Positions 26,065-35,044 of a stretch of DNA of 64,000 nucleotides are shown piece after piece. A model generated the notes under the pieces. That model was not told the origin of the DNA. It was given only the letters and a program-made list of their open reading frames with translations, and did no database searches. Source of the DNA: Polycladidibacter hongkongensis (lineage in GTDB: Bacteria > Pseudomonadota > Alphaproteobacteria > Rhizobiales > Stappiaceae); NCBI RefSeq assembly GCF_001561995.1, contig NZ_LLWC01000022.1, positions 186,001 to 250,000 of the forward strand. The letters run 5' to 3'. A program made the translations under genes and the position numbers. Within the stretch, counting starts at the first letter, position 1, and every line of letters starts with the position of its first letter.

Positions 26065-27063
26065 TTACACCACGCGGGCAATACAGAAATCCACGGCCTC
26101 AGCCAACGCATCTTTCACCACACCTTCTGGAAGCGGCGCCAATGCTGCTTTTGCAGACGCACCAAATTCCTTAGCCCGCGCGATTGTATCTGCCAGAGCG
26201 CCGGTTTTCTTCAGCAACGCGATTGCGTGCTCTAGATCGCCCTCGCGCACATCATGCTCCTCAAGGCAGCGTTTCCAAAACGCGCGATCCTCATCATCAC
26301 CCCGCGCCAACGCATAAACCACCGGCAGAGTGATTTTCCCCTCGCGCAAATCATCGCCAATGTCTTTGCCAAGGTCTTTCGCCGAGCCACCATAATCCAG
26401 CGCATCATCCACCAGCTGGAACGCCAAGCCCAGATCCATTCCGTACTTGCGACAGGCGGCGCGGATCCCGTCACTCTCCTCTGCAATCTCTGGGCTGACT
26501 TCACACGCCGCAGCAAACAGCGCAGCGGTCTTCGCCTCGATCACGCGCATATACATTTCTTCAGTGGTGCCAACATCTTGCGCGGCATCCAACTGCAACA
26601 CTTCCCCCTCAGCGATCACCGCCGATGCATCCGCCAGAATGCGCAGGGCCTCCAACGAACCAACTTCAACCATCATCTTGAAGGATTGCCCAAGCAGATA
26701 ATCACCAACCAGCACGCTCGCTTGATTGCCCCAAAGCTTGCGCGCTGCCGCCTTGCCACGGCGCATATCGCTTTCATCCACCACATCATCATGCAGCAGC
26801 GTTGCTGTGTGCATAAACTCGACACAGGCGGCCAATTTCACATGGCCTTCCCCCTCATAACCAAACATCTGTGCAAATGCCAAGGTCAACATTGGCCGCA
26901 GGCGCTTGCCACCAGAATCGATCAGATACTGCGCTATCTCCGGTATGAGTTCTACGTGGGACCCAGCCATGGACAAAATGCGGTTGTTAACCCGCTCCAT
27001 ATCGCCGGAAACCAATTCCATCAATGCCTTAATGCTGGCTTGCTTTGGCTGGCCCTGTTCCAT
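26065..27063 (-). CDS. ispB: Polyprenyl (octaprenyl-type) diphosphate synthase
   Basis: A trans-prenyltransferase that builds the long isoprenoid side chain of ubiquinone. Both Asp-rich motifs are present: LLHDDVVDESDMRRG (first, about residue 85) and QLVDDALDYGG (second, about 212). The reading frame is open further upstream, but homology starts at MEQGQPKQASIKALM (27063), giving 332 residues. A GTG start three codons earlier is possible. It converges on ispE and is divergent from the DUF2007 gene. Chain length (often C50 in this group) cannot be read from the sequence. Confidence 0.9.
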   Translation of the reverse strand: MEQGQPKQASIKALMELVSGDMERVNNRILSMAGSHVELIPEIAQYLIDSGGKRLRPMLTLAFAQMFGYEGEGHVKLAACVEFMHTATLLHDDVVDESDMRRGKAAARKLWGNQASVLVGDYLLGQSFKMMVEVGSLEALRILADASAVIAEGEVLQLDAAQDVGTTEEMYMRVIEAKTAALFAAACEVSPEIAEESDGIRAACRKYGMDLGLAFQLVDDALDYGGSAKDLGKDIGDDLREGKITLPVVYALARGDDEDRAFWKRCLEEHDVREGDLEHAIALLKKTGALADTIARAKEFGASAKAALAPLPEGVVKDALAEAVDFCIARVV

Positions 27064-27237
27064 TGTTGTCACGCCCACGGCCCCTCTCCTGTGAATTTTT
27101 CGAGACAATAGGAGGGCTAGTCCGTTCGGGCAAGCACCGATAATCACAATCCTGTCAAATCTTTGCCAAAACCCTCGCATTTGCGGCATTTCGCAGCCAA
27201 ACTACTAAGAACAACACCAAAGAATAAGGCGGCAATC

Positions 27238-27471
27238 ATGCAAGAGTTGCTTCGCACCAATGATCCGGTCATTCTGTCGGCGGCCCGCTGGCATTTGGAG
27301 GACGCGGGTATCACCGTCCTGCACGCCGATAGCAACACCAGCATTCTAGAAGGCTCCCTCGGTTTTTTGCAGCAGCGCCTGCTTGTCCCAGACTGTGAAC
27401 TTGAAAAAGCCCGGCAGATTTTGCTAGAGCAAGGATTAGGGGACGAGCTCCCCACTCAAACAAAAAAGTAA
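27238..27471 (+). CDS. DUF2007 domain protein
   Basis: A 77-residue protein beginning MQELLRTNDPVILSAARWHLEDAG. It matches the small ferredoxin-like/PII-like DUF2007 family (putative signal-transducing fold): V(I)LSAARWxLEDAGI, a variable middle, then RLLVPDCELEKARQIL. The function is unknown. It is located 32 bases before trmN6, a stable pairing in alphaproteobacteria. Confidence 0.85.
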   Translation: MQELLRTNDPVILSAARWHLEDAGITVLHADSNTSILEGSLGFLQQRLLVPDCELEKARQILLEQGLGDELPTQTKK

Positions 27472-27503
27472 AAGCGCAGTGTCAGGTAAAAAGGCCATCG
27501 CAC

Positions 27504-28298
27504 ATGTCAAACGTACACGATGAAGGCCAAGCCGACGCACATGCCACAACGCGTGACAACTTCCTTGGCGGCCGTGTACTGATAGAACAGCCTGCCAAAG
27601 GCACGCACCGCGCAGGCATCGATGCCGTATTGCTCGCCGCTGCACTGCCAAACGGTACCAAGGGCCACTTGTTAGATCTGGGCGCTGGCGTGGGCACGGC
27701 AGGCTTTTGTGCCGCTTGGCGATTGCCAGAGTTGCAACTCACCAGCGTGGAGCTTGATAACACCGCAGCCAACCTCGCTCGGAAAGCGCTGACATTTCCC
27801 CAAAATGCCTCATTTGCCGATCGGGTTTCGGTGTTAGAAGCCGACATCACCGCCAAGGGAGACATCCGACATGCAAGCGGCCTTGCTCCCAACCAAGCGG
27901 ATCATGTCATCATCAACCCGCCCTATTACGCGCCGCAACGGTTTCGTATCACACCAAAGCAAACAAGAGCCGACGCCCATGCACTTGATGACCGCGGACT
28001 GGAGCCATGGATCAAAACCGCCAAGGACATCTTGCGCGACAAAGGCTCGCTCACCATCATCTTTCGTGCCGACGGCCTAGCCGATATCCTGCCGCTAATG
28101 CAGGGTCGTTTTGGGGGCATAACCATACGGCCAATACACCCAACAGCAGACAAACCCGCCAATCTTATTCTGATCAGCGCCATTGCCGCCAGCAAAGCCC
28201 CGCTTGGCATCCTGCCGCCGCTCGTTCTACGAAACTGCGATAACACGGCCTATACCGAGCAGGTGGAAGGCATCTTGCGCCACGGAAGAGGGCTTTAG
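27504..28298 (+). CDS. trmN6: tRNA1(Val) (adenine37-N6)-methyltransferase-like
   Basis: A SAM-dependent methyltransferase of the TrmN6/YfiC group. The SAM site HLLDLGAGVGTAGFC is at about 52-66. The amino-methyltransferase motif NPPYY (in HVIINPPYYAPQRF) is near 136. The 264-residue length and the N-terminal NFLGGRVLIEQPAKGTHRAGIDAVLLAAAL are typical. It probably shares a transcript with the DUF2007 gene. Confidence 0.88.
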   Translation: MSNVHDEGQADAHATTRDNFLGGRVLIEQPAKGTHRAGIDAVLLAAALPNGTKGHLLDLGAGVGTAGFCAAWRLPELQLTSVELDNTAANLARKALTFPQNASFADRVSVLEADITAKGDIRHASGLAPNQADHVIINPPYYAPQRFRITPKQTRADAHALDDRGLEPWIKTAKDILRDKGSLTIIFRADGLADILPLMQGRFGGITIRPIHPTADKPANLILISAIAASKAPLGILPPLVLRNCDNTAYTEQVEGILRHGRGL

Positions 28299-28445
28299 CC
28301 TCACTAAAAAAACAATAGCAGCGACGCCGGACAAACACTTGTGCTGACGAAAAGTAGCGCAGCAATCAACAGTCGATAGTAGAGCGGCGCCACAGTCCAT
28401 CGCAGCGCCACTCCGTTTTAGCACATAACATGCTGCATATGTCGC

Positions 28446-29546
28446 CTAGCGGTAATCGTAGGCACCGTCTTTCCATTCGTACCAGACATAGCCTGGCAGC
28501 GAAACATCACCCTTATCATCGAAGGACAGCTCACCCAGAACCGTGTTGAACTTGCCCTTGTCAAGCTCGGCAACCACGGCATCAAAATCGGATGAGCCCG
28601 CCGCTTTCACCGCATCTGCCCATGCCTGAATGGCCGCGTACGTGTAAAGCGCATAGCCTTCAGCTGTTTTGCCTGCCGCTTCCAGTGCATCCACCACCGG
28701 CTTCGCACCCGGGTTCTTTCGTGGATCTGGCGAGAAGGTCATCAAGGTGCCAGCACCAGCAGGCCCCGTAATAGACCAATACTCATCAGTCACCAGCGCA
28801 TCACCGGAAAGCAGCATGGTATCCATACCCTGATCCACCATCTGGCGTTTCATCAAGCCTGCTTCAGTGTGATATCCGCCCACATACAGCACATCGATTT
28901 TTGCTTGCTTCAGCTTGGAAACCAACGCGGTGTAGTCTTTTTCACCCGCAGTATAGGCTTCGTACATCGCCTCTTCTTTGCCAAGCGAGTTCATCACCGC
29001 CTTGGTGGCATCGGCAAGCCCTTTACCATAGGCAGTCTTATCGTGAATAATCGCGATGTTTTTACCGCCAAATTCTTCTGCCAGCGTGGTACCGGCAACT
29101 TTACCCTGCTGGTCATCACGGCCACACACGCGGTAGGTCCCCGGTCCCGGGCGCTCATCGGTATATTTCGGGTTGGTCGAGGCAGGTGTAATCTGCACGA
29201 TACCCTCTTCCGCATAGACCTGCGAGGCAGGAATGGACGAGCCAGAGCAGAAGTGACCAGCCATAAAGGCAACATTCTTACCTACCATCTGGTTGGCCAC
29301 AGCCACAGCCTGCTTAGGGTCGCAAGCATCATCGCCAACTTCCAGAATAAGCTTCTCGCCGTTGATCCCGCCAGCAGCATTGATATCAGCAACCGCTTGT
29401 TCGGCCCCCGCTTTCATCTGCTGACCAAAGGAAGCGTACTGGCCTGTCATTGGCCCGGCAGTTGCAATCACAATATCCGCATAGGCAGCACCGGCAAAAG
29501 CCATGCCAGCAACGGCGGCCACACCGGCCAAAAGATACGTCTTCAT
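28446..29546 (-). CDS. livK: Branched-chain amino acid ABC transporter substrate-binding protein
   Basis: The periplasmic Leu/Ile/Val-type binding protein. The start at 29546 is supported by a clear signal peptide (MKTYLLAGVAAVAGMAFAGA, cleavage AYA-DIVIA). The mature N-terminus IVIATAGPMTGQYASFGQQMKAGAEQAVADINAAGG is the family hallmark. It is 366 residues long. It closes the livHMGF operon but is set off by a 224-base gap, so it may also have its own promoter, as is usual for abundantly made binding proteins. Confidence 0.92.
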   Translation of the reverse strand: MKTYLLAGVAAVAGMAFAGAAYADIVIATAGPMTGQYASFGQQMKAGAEQAVADINAAGGINGEKLILEVGDDACDPKQAVAVANQMVGKNVAFMAGHFCSGSSIPASQVYAEEGIVQITPASTNPKYTDERPGPGTYRVCGRDDQQGKVAGTTLAEEFGGKNIAIIHDKTAYGKGLADATKAVMNSLGKEEAMYEAYTAGEKDYTALVSKLKQAKIDVLYVGGYHTEAGLMKRQMVDQGMDTMLLSGDALVTDEYWSITGPAGAGTLMTFSPDPRKNPGAKPVVDALEAAGKTAEGYALYTYAAIQAWADAVKAAGSSDFDAVVAELDKGKFNTVLGELSFDDKGDVSLPGYVWYEWKDGAYDYR

Positions 29547-29770
29547 TGCTATCCCCTCTATTGTTTTGGGCCCCGCCAGCTTAGGCGGTGCTAATTTGGC
29601 CAACAGGCCAGAGCCTTGGCAGCACGCGCTGCACAGGCCGTAATCAGCATGGGCACGGGGCTCTCCTGTCCCGCATTGGCTGCTTGTATTTTGTCGTCAG
29701 AGCAAGCCACCATGCAACTCTTGAAAACCTCTAGGCCGAAAGATGGGGCACCCATCTTAAGGGCCATTTA

Positions 29771-30130
29771 TCAGTAGCTGTCGTCTTGCCCCGGCTTTAG
29801 TCGCCATGAAAACGGGCCAGCCGGTTGATACAGCCAGCTGTACTGGATCACCATCTGCCGCGCCCGCGCCATGCGAAACCCGCCATAGCCAATTGCCGCC
29901 AGCACCCCATAATCGACAAGCAAGTAGTAGAGCGATGTCAGCGGCTCGCCAAACAGCGCAAAACACAAAAACCGCACCGCCAGCGTGAGCAAAAACACGA
30001 ACCAGAACAACACCGGCAACGGCCGCCATGTGACTGCCACGGCCCGCCCTGTAGCGATCGCAGCCAAGCCGCCAAACACCAGCACCATGAAAAAGAACAC
30101 CAGCGCGGAACTTGGATAAAGAATTCCCAT
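29771..30130 (-). CDS. Small membrane protein in the liv operon (DUF6867-like)
   Basis: A 119-residue protein with about three hydrophobic segments (SSALVFFFMVLVFGGLAAIATG, PVLFWFVFLLTLAVRFLCFALF, LVDYGVLAAIGYGGFRMARAR) and a polar tail ending QPAGPFSWRLKPGQDDSY. The start at 30130 (MGILYPSS) follows livF by ten bases. Its fixed place between livF and livK in Rhizobiales suggests an accessory role in the transporter, but no function is established. Confidence 0.75.
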   Translation of the reverse strand: MGILYPSSALVFFFMVLVFGGLAAIATGRAVAVTWRPLPVLFWFVFLLTLAVRFLCFALFGEPLTSLYYLLVDYGVLAAIGYGGFRMARARQMVIQYSWLYQPAGPFSWRLKPGQDDSY

Positions 30131-30140
30131 AATCACTCTC

Positions 30141-30872
30141 CTAGTGCCGTCCGCCTTCAAGGTAGGCCGCTTTCACTTCCTCCCGAGACAGCAGTTCCTT
30201 GCCAGTGCCAGACATGGTGACAACCCCGTTGACCATCACATAGCCCCGATGTGCCAGCTTGAGCGCGTGATACGCATTCTGCTCCACCAAAAACACAGTA
30301 AGCCCCTCGCGCTTGTTCAGTTCGCCAATGGCCTCAAAGATCTGCTTTACGATAATCGGCGCAAGGCCCAAGGACGGTTCGTCCAACAACAACAGCTTGG
30401 GCCGGCTCATCAACGCTCGCGCGATGGCCAGCATCTGCTGCTCACCGCCAGATAGTGTGCCCCCGCGTTGATGCTGGCGCTCCTTCAATCGCGGAAACAG
30501 CGCAAACACCTTTGCCAGATCTTCATCCAGATACTCCGGCTTGGAAACCATCGCCCCCATAAGCAGATTTTCCAACACACTCATGCGCGGAAAAATCCGC
30601 CGCCCCTCTGGCGACTGCGCAATGCCCGAGCGCATCGTCTGGTAAGTCTGCGCCCTTGTTATATCTGCTCCCTCATAATGGATCGTGCCGGCTTGTGCCT
30701 GCGGTGAGCCGCAGATTGACATCATCAACGTGGATTTGCCCGCTCCGTTGGCCCCGATCAAGGTAACGATCTCGCCGGCATAGACATCCATATTAACCCC
30801 GTGCAGTGCCTGAATTTTACCATAGTAAGTCTCTAGATCGCGCACGCGCAGAAGTGGTTGCTCTGTACTCAT
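30141..30872 (-). CDS. livF: Branched-chain amino acid ABC transporter ATPase LivF
   Basis: The second ATPase of the LIV importer, 243 residues. Walker A is GANGAGKST, the signature is LSGGEQQML, and Walker B is LLLLDEPSLGLAP. The opening LLRVRDLETYYGKIQALHGVN is typical of LivF. Its ATG overlaps the livG stop by four bases, so the two are translationally coupled. Confidence 0.95.
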   Translation of the reverse strand: MSTEQPLLRVRDLETYYGKIQALHGVNMDVYAGEIVTLIGANGAGKSTLMMSICGSPQAQAGTIHYEGADITRAQTYQTMRSGIAQSPEGRRIFPRMSVLENLLMGAMVSKPEYLDEDLAKVFALFPRLKERQHQRGGTLSGGEQQMLAIARALMSRPKLLLLDEPSLGLAPIIVKQIFEAIGELNKREGLTVFLVEQNAYHALKLAHRGYVMVNGVVTMSGTGKELLSREEVKAAYLEGGRH

Positions 30873-31714
30873 AGGCCCACTTCCTCCTCAACATCATCCA
30901 CTTCATCATCATCCACGCCCAGATAAGCCGCAATCACATGCGGATCATTCTTGACGAAATCCGGCGTGCCATCAGAAATCTTCACCCCGTAATCCAGCAC
31001 CACCACATGATCGGAGATCTCCATCACCACCGACATGTCATGCTCAATCAAGAGGATAGATGTGTCATGTTCGCGGCGAATAGTAGAAAGCAATGTATTC
31101 AGCTCTAGGCTTTCCTTGGGGTTCAGCCCCGCTGCCGGTTCGTCCAGGCACAAAAGCTCTGGCCCTGTGCACATGGCCCGCGCAATCTCCAGCCGCCGCT
31201 GATCCCCATAGGATAGATCAGCCGCCGCCTTGTCCGCCCGGTCAATCAGCCCGGTAAGCTCCAGCCAGTATTTGGCCCGCTCCACCGCCTCAGCTTCCTT
31301 GCGCTTGAACCCGCCAAGGCCAAGCACCCCGCCAATGGTCCAGTTCGAGGCCACCATCAACGGATTATGCTGCGCCACCATCAGGTTTTCCAAAATGGTC
31401 ATCCCGCCAAACAGCCGGATATTCTGGAATGTACGCGCCACCTTCGCGTTTGCCGAGATTTTGAAATCGGGCAACCGCTCCAGTAGGTGCTTTTCACCGC
31501 CACTGCGATGCATCACCAACCGCCCCTCGGTTGGTTTGTAAAACCCGGTGATGCAGTTGAACACCGTTGTCTTTCCGGCGCCATTGGGGCCAATGAGCGC
31601 TGTAATGTCCCCCCGCCCCACGTTAAACGAAAGGTCACCAACGGCAGTCAATCCGCCAAAGCGCATGGTCAGGTGCTCCACTTTAAGCACCGGATTGTTA
31701 TCCCAGTGGCTCAT
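30869..31714 (-). CDS. livG: Branched-chain amino acid ABC transporter ATPase LivG
   Basis: The first ATPase of the LIV importer. Walker A GPNGAGKTT, LivG-type ARTFQNIRLFGGMTILENLMVAQHN, the signature region LSYGDQRRLEIARA, and Walker B LCLDEPAAGLNP are all visible. At 281 residues it is slightly long because of an acidic C-terminal tail (DDDEVDDVEEEVGL). The start overlaps the livM stop by four bases. Confidence 0.95.
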   Translation of the reverse strand: MSHWDNNPVLKVEHLTMRFGGLTAVGDLSFNVGRGDITALIGPNGAGKTTVFNCITGFYKPTEGRLVMHRSGGEKHLLERLPDFKISANAKVARTFQNIRLFGGMTILENLMVAQHNPLMVASNWTIGGVLGLGGFKRKEAEAVERAKYWLELTGLIDRADKAAADLSYGDQRRLEIARAMCTGPELLCLDEPAAGLNPKESLELNTLLSTIRREHDTSILLIEHDMSVVMEISDHVVVLDYGVKISDGTPDFVKNDPHVIAAYLGVDDDEVDDVEEEVGL

Positions 31715-33036
31715 CCGTGTCCCTCCTGCACCATATCCGCAGAGATGCCCTGCGCCCGCCCTGAGAGCGCAATTGATGGCGCACGGCTAGAGATCAGCCC
31801 GCGTGGCTTCCACACCATTATCACCACCATCAACAAACCAAACACCAGCATGCGGTACTCTTCCAATTCGCGGAACAGCTCAAACCCGCCGATCATCACC
31901 ACCGCGGCAATAACAACGCCGATCTGCGAGCCCAGTCCGCCCAGCACAACAATTGCCAAAATCACCGCAGATTCCATGAAGGTGAAACTCTCTGGCGAGA
32001 TAAACCCTTGCCGCGTTGCAAAAAACGACCCGGCAAAACCGCCAAACATCGCCCCCAACGCAAAGGCTGTCAGCTTGGTGTTGGTGGTGTTGATGCCAAG
32101 CGAGCGGCAGGCAATCTCGTCTTCGCGCAGTGCCTCCCACGCCCGCCCGATCGGCAGGCGCCGCAGCCGCATGGTGACAAAATTGGTAGTCAGCGCCAAA
32201 ATCAGGATCAGGTAGTAAAGGAAGATGATCCGGTGAATGGATGAGTAATCCAGCCCGAAGAACGCGGCAAACCCGTCTTCCCCGCGCGTGAACTCTAGCC
32301 CGAAAAAGCTTGGCCGCGGAATTCCCGAAATCCCGTCTGGACCACCGGTAAACTCATACCAGTTGAGCAAGACAACGCGGATAATCTCGCCAAAGGCCAA
32401 GGTCACAATTGCCAGATAATCCCCACGCAACCGCAGCACGGGAAATCCGAGAATAATCCCCCAAAACGCCGCCAGTATCCCGGCCAAAGGCAGACAGATC
32501 CAGAAGGAAAAGCCGAAATAGTGCGCGAGCAAGGCATAAGAATAGGCACCCACAGCGTAAAACGCCACATAGCCAAGATCCAAAAGCCCGGCAAGCCCCA
32601 CAACAATGTTCAACCCCCAACCCAGCATCACATAGGTGGTCACGAGAATGGCAAGGTCAATATACTGCCGCGATCCCCGTGCCCCAAGCCAGAACATCAG
32701 CGCAAATGGCAACAACACCGCAACAACCAAAAACACCGGCTTCAAATTGCGCTCCAGCGCCTCGCCCTTAACCTTCGGTTTTGGCAAAGACACCCCGTCC
32801 AGCACCTTAAGTTTACGCCAAACAAGCAGGTTCATGGCCAACCGGCCAAAGAACACCGCGCCCACCGCATAGGCCAGATAATCCCAGCGGAACCGCAAAA
32901 TGAGCTCGGCCCCAAGGCCGGAAGTCACATCCACTTGCATGCCCAGCATCATTACGCCCATCAACAGGGCAATCAGCGCGCCGCCACCGCTATCGACAAG
33001 CAGCTCGCGCATATAATCAGGCTTTTGCGCACTCAT
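31711..33036 (-). CDS. livM: Branched-chain amino acid ABC transporter permease LivM
   Basis: An inner-membrane channel subunit of 441 residues. The N-terminal about 110 residues (extra helices and a linker) form the extension typical of proteobacterial LivM. The core follows with GLNIVVGLAGLLDLGYVAFYAVGAYSYALL and the coupling loop GRAWEALREDEIACRSLGIN. It ends close to livG (four-base overlap) and starts on the livH stop (four-base overlap). Confidence 0.95.
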   Translation of the reverse strand: MSAQKPDYMRELLVDSGGGALIALLMGVMMLGMQVDVTSGLGAELILRFRWDYLAYAVGAVFFGRLAMNLLVWRKLKVLDGVSLPKPKVKGEALERNLKPVFLVVAVLLPFALMFWLGARGSRQYIDLAILVTTYVMLGWGLNIVVGLAGLLDLGYVAFYAVGAYSYALLAHYFGFSFWICLPLAGILAAFWGIILGFPVLRLRGDYLAIVTLAFGEIIRVVLLNWYEFTGGPDGISGIPRPSFFGLEFTRGEDGFAAFFGLDYSSIHRIIFLYYLILILALTTNFVTMRLRRLPIGRAWEALREDEIACRSLGINTTNTKLTAFALGAMFGGFAGSFFATRQGFISPESFTFMESAVILAIVVLGGLGSQIGVVIAAVVMIGGFELFRELEEYRMLVFGLLMVVIMVWKPRGLISSRAPSIALSGRAQGISADMVQEGHG

Positions 33037-33968
33037 ACTTTTTCTACCTCCGGCTTACCGAGCAAGCCCTCGGGCATAAAGATCAGCACAATGGCAAGAA
33101 TGGAAAACGCGGCCACATCTTTGTATTCTACCGAGAAATAACCGGACCAAAACGTCTCGATCAGGCCGATGAGCAGCCCGCCAAGCATAGCCCCGGGCAA
33201 CGAACCGATGCCGCCCAAAACAGCCGCGGTAAACGCCTTCACTCCGGCAAGGAAGCCGATGTAAAAATCGATAACGCCGTAATAAAGCAGGAACATAACC
33301 CCGGCCACTGCCGCCAGCGCCGCCCCCATCACAAAGGTCAGGGAGATCGTTCGGTCCACATTCACGCCCAGCAACGCCGCCATTTTACGGTCTTGTTCGC
33401 AAGCACGCTGCGCCCGCCCAAGGCTGGTGCGGTTGATCAGCAGCGTAAAGCCGGCCATTAGCAAGAGTGTCACGACAATAATAGTTATCTGCACATAAGA
33501 AAGCTGCACGATAAGCGCCGACCCATCCGGCCCGCCATCAGTCAGCTTGAAATTCCCCGAAATCAGCGGCTGCAGCGGCTTGTTGCGCGCGCCCTGCGAG
33601 ATCTGCACGAAATTCTGTAGCGCAATCGATGCTCCGATCGCCGTAATCAGCGGCGCAAGACGAAACGACCCGCGCAATGGCCGGTATGCCACCCGCTCCA
33701 CCGCCCAGCCCCACACAGCTGTAAACGCCATGGCAAGCACCAGCACCAACACCAGCGCCATAACAAGCATCGCCACCGGCATGGCCGCAGTAACACCAAG
33801 CAACACAATCAGGATCAGCGCCGTGAACGAGCCAATCATGAATATGTCACCATGGGCAAAGTTAATCATGCCGATGATACCGTAGACCATCGTATAACCA
33901 ATGGCGATCAGGCCATAAATAGACCCAAGCGTCACCCCATTGATTAATTGTTGGAGAAAATATTCCAT
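33033..33968 (-). CDS. livH: Branched-chain amino acid ABC transporter permease LivH
   Basis: The partner permease, 311 residues. The start at 33968 (MEYFLQQLINGVTLGSIYGL) agrees with family N-termini; the frame is open further upstream without homology. The hallmark is IGMINFAHGDIFMIG. The coupling loop reads GRAQRACEQDRKMAALLGVNVDR. It is the first gene of the livHMGF unit, whose promoter should lie at 33970-34470. Confidence 0.95.
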   Translation of the reverse strand: MEYFLQQLINGVTLGSIYGLIAIGYTMVYGIIGMINFAHGDIFMIGSFTALILIVLLGVTAAMPVAMLVMALVLVLVLAMAFTAVWGWAVERVAYRPLRGSFRLAPLITAIGASIALQNFVQISQGARNKPLQPLISGNFKLTDGGPDGSALIVQLSYVQITIIVVTLLLMAGFTLLINRTSLGRAQRACEQDRKMAALLGVNVDRTISLTFVMGAALAAVAGVMFLLYYGVIDFYIGFLAGVKAFTAAVLGGIGSLPGAMLGGLLIGLIETFWSGYFSVEYKDVAAFSILAIVLIFMPEGLLGKPEVEKV

Positions 33969-34469
33969 TTTTCTAATTATTCTCCTCGCCGCCATACGCA
34001 CATTACATACGAAAAGCCGTTCCCCTATTTGAAAAAGCATGTGCTTGTTTTCTTAAATCTCTTGCACACCTTTTCCGACCTCTAGGAAAACCCCATTGCT
34101 TTCATTAATCAAGCGCCACGCCGTATTTTTACGCAAGCCGCAATTGGATTCGTTTTTCATCACAAAGGCAAAAACAGGAGATAACTGCGTTTTTCTGCGT
34201 ATATTTGAGCATTTTCCTATCGCGGCCTCTCCCCAATACTAGACTTATTTCCTAGCCAGCCCCATGGCAAAAATTAGCACTCAAACAGCCTTTGATTCCC
34301 CCGTTTCCCTTAGAAGATGCTGACAATTGAATAGAACAACCAATGCGCTAGCAGCCGGATTTCTTATCCTGCAGTGACAAAATGCTTGCTTGACCGCCAA
34401 AGCACACTAAAAAGGCAAGAAAGAACAAAGGGCCTGCACGCCCTCAAGGAATTAGCGAAGGCAACACAC
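33969..34469. other. Intergenic region, livH / flavin reductase
   Basis: About 500 AT-rich bases between divergent genes. It carries the liv promoter and the flavin reductase promoter. No recognisable operator, RNA or gene was found. Confidence 0.4.
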
Positions 34470-34970
34470 GTGAACGACACCAGTACTCTAGTTTCTCCTC
34501 AGGATTATCGCGAGGCAATGAGCCGTTTTTCCGGTACGGTCAGCGTGCTCATCACCGATGGCCCAGCAGGAAATGCCGGGGCCACAGTTTCCGCTGTCTG
34601 TTCTGTCTCCGACAATCCCGCGTCACTGCTTGTCTGCCTGAACAGGCAAACCCGCATCAACAGCATCGTGAAGGAAAACGCACGCTTCACCATCAACACC
34701 CTCGCTGGCGGGCAGGAAGACATCTCCAATGCCTTTGCTGGCTTTGGCGAGCTAAGCAATGACGAACGTTTTGCCAGCGCCCAGTGGCAAACACTGCCAA
34801 GTGGAGGCTTGGCTATCAAGGGCGCGCGCGTCACCTTTGACTGCGAGCTTACCGAGATCAACGAAGTTGGCACTCACTCTGTGGTCTTTGCCAAGGTTGT
34901 TGCCGTTCGCCTTGGAGATGCCGATCAAAAGGCACTGGTCTATCTCGACCGCGCTTATCGTCAGGTGTAA
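34470..34970 (+). CDS. NAD(P)H:flavin reductase family protein
   Basis: A flavin-binding split-barrel reductase of the HpaC/RutF type, 166 residues from a GTG start at 34470. The start is preceded by GAAGG, and the alternative ATG at 34374 adds 32 residues with no homology. Visible are YREAMSRFSGTVSVLITDG, GATVSAVCSVSDNPASLLVCLNRQTR and FTINTLAGGQEDISNAFAG. Such enzymes supply reduced FMN/FAD to a monooxygenase, but no oxygenase lies nearby, so the partner is unknown. Confidence 0.82.
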   Translation: MNDTSTLVSPQDYREAMSRFSGTVSVLITDGPAGNAGATVSAVCSVSDNPASLLVCLNRQTRINSIVKENARFTINTLAGGQEDISNAFAGFGELSNDERFASAQWQTLPSGGLAIKGARVTFDCELTEINEVGTHSVVFAKVVAVRLGDADQKALVYLDRAYRQV

Positions 34971-35044
34971 ACTTCCGTAACGTAGCTTCGTTTGCCTTGC
35001 TTGACAAAAAGGCAGGCACCTCAAGACAGCTAACGGGACAGCAC

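Noticed and set aside
26254-27111. 285-codon plus-strand open frame
   Set aside because: Antisense shadow of the polyprenyl diphosphate synthase, which has both Asp-rich motifs.
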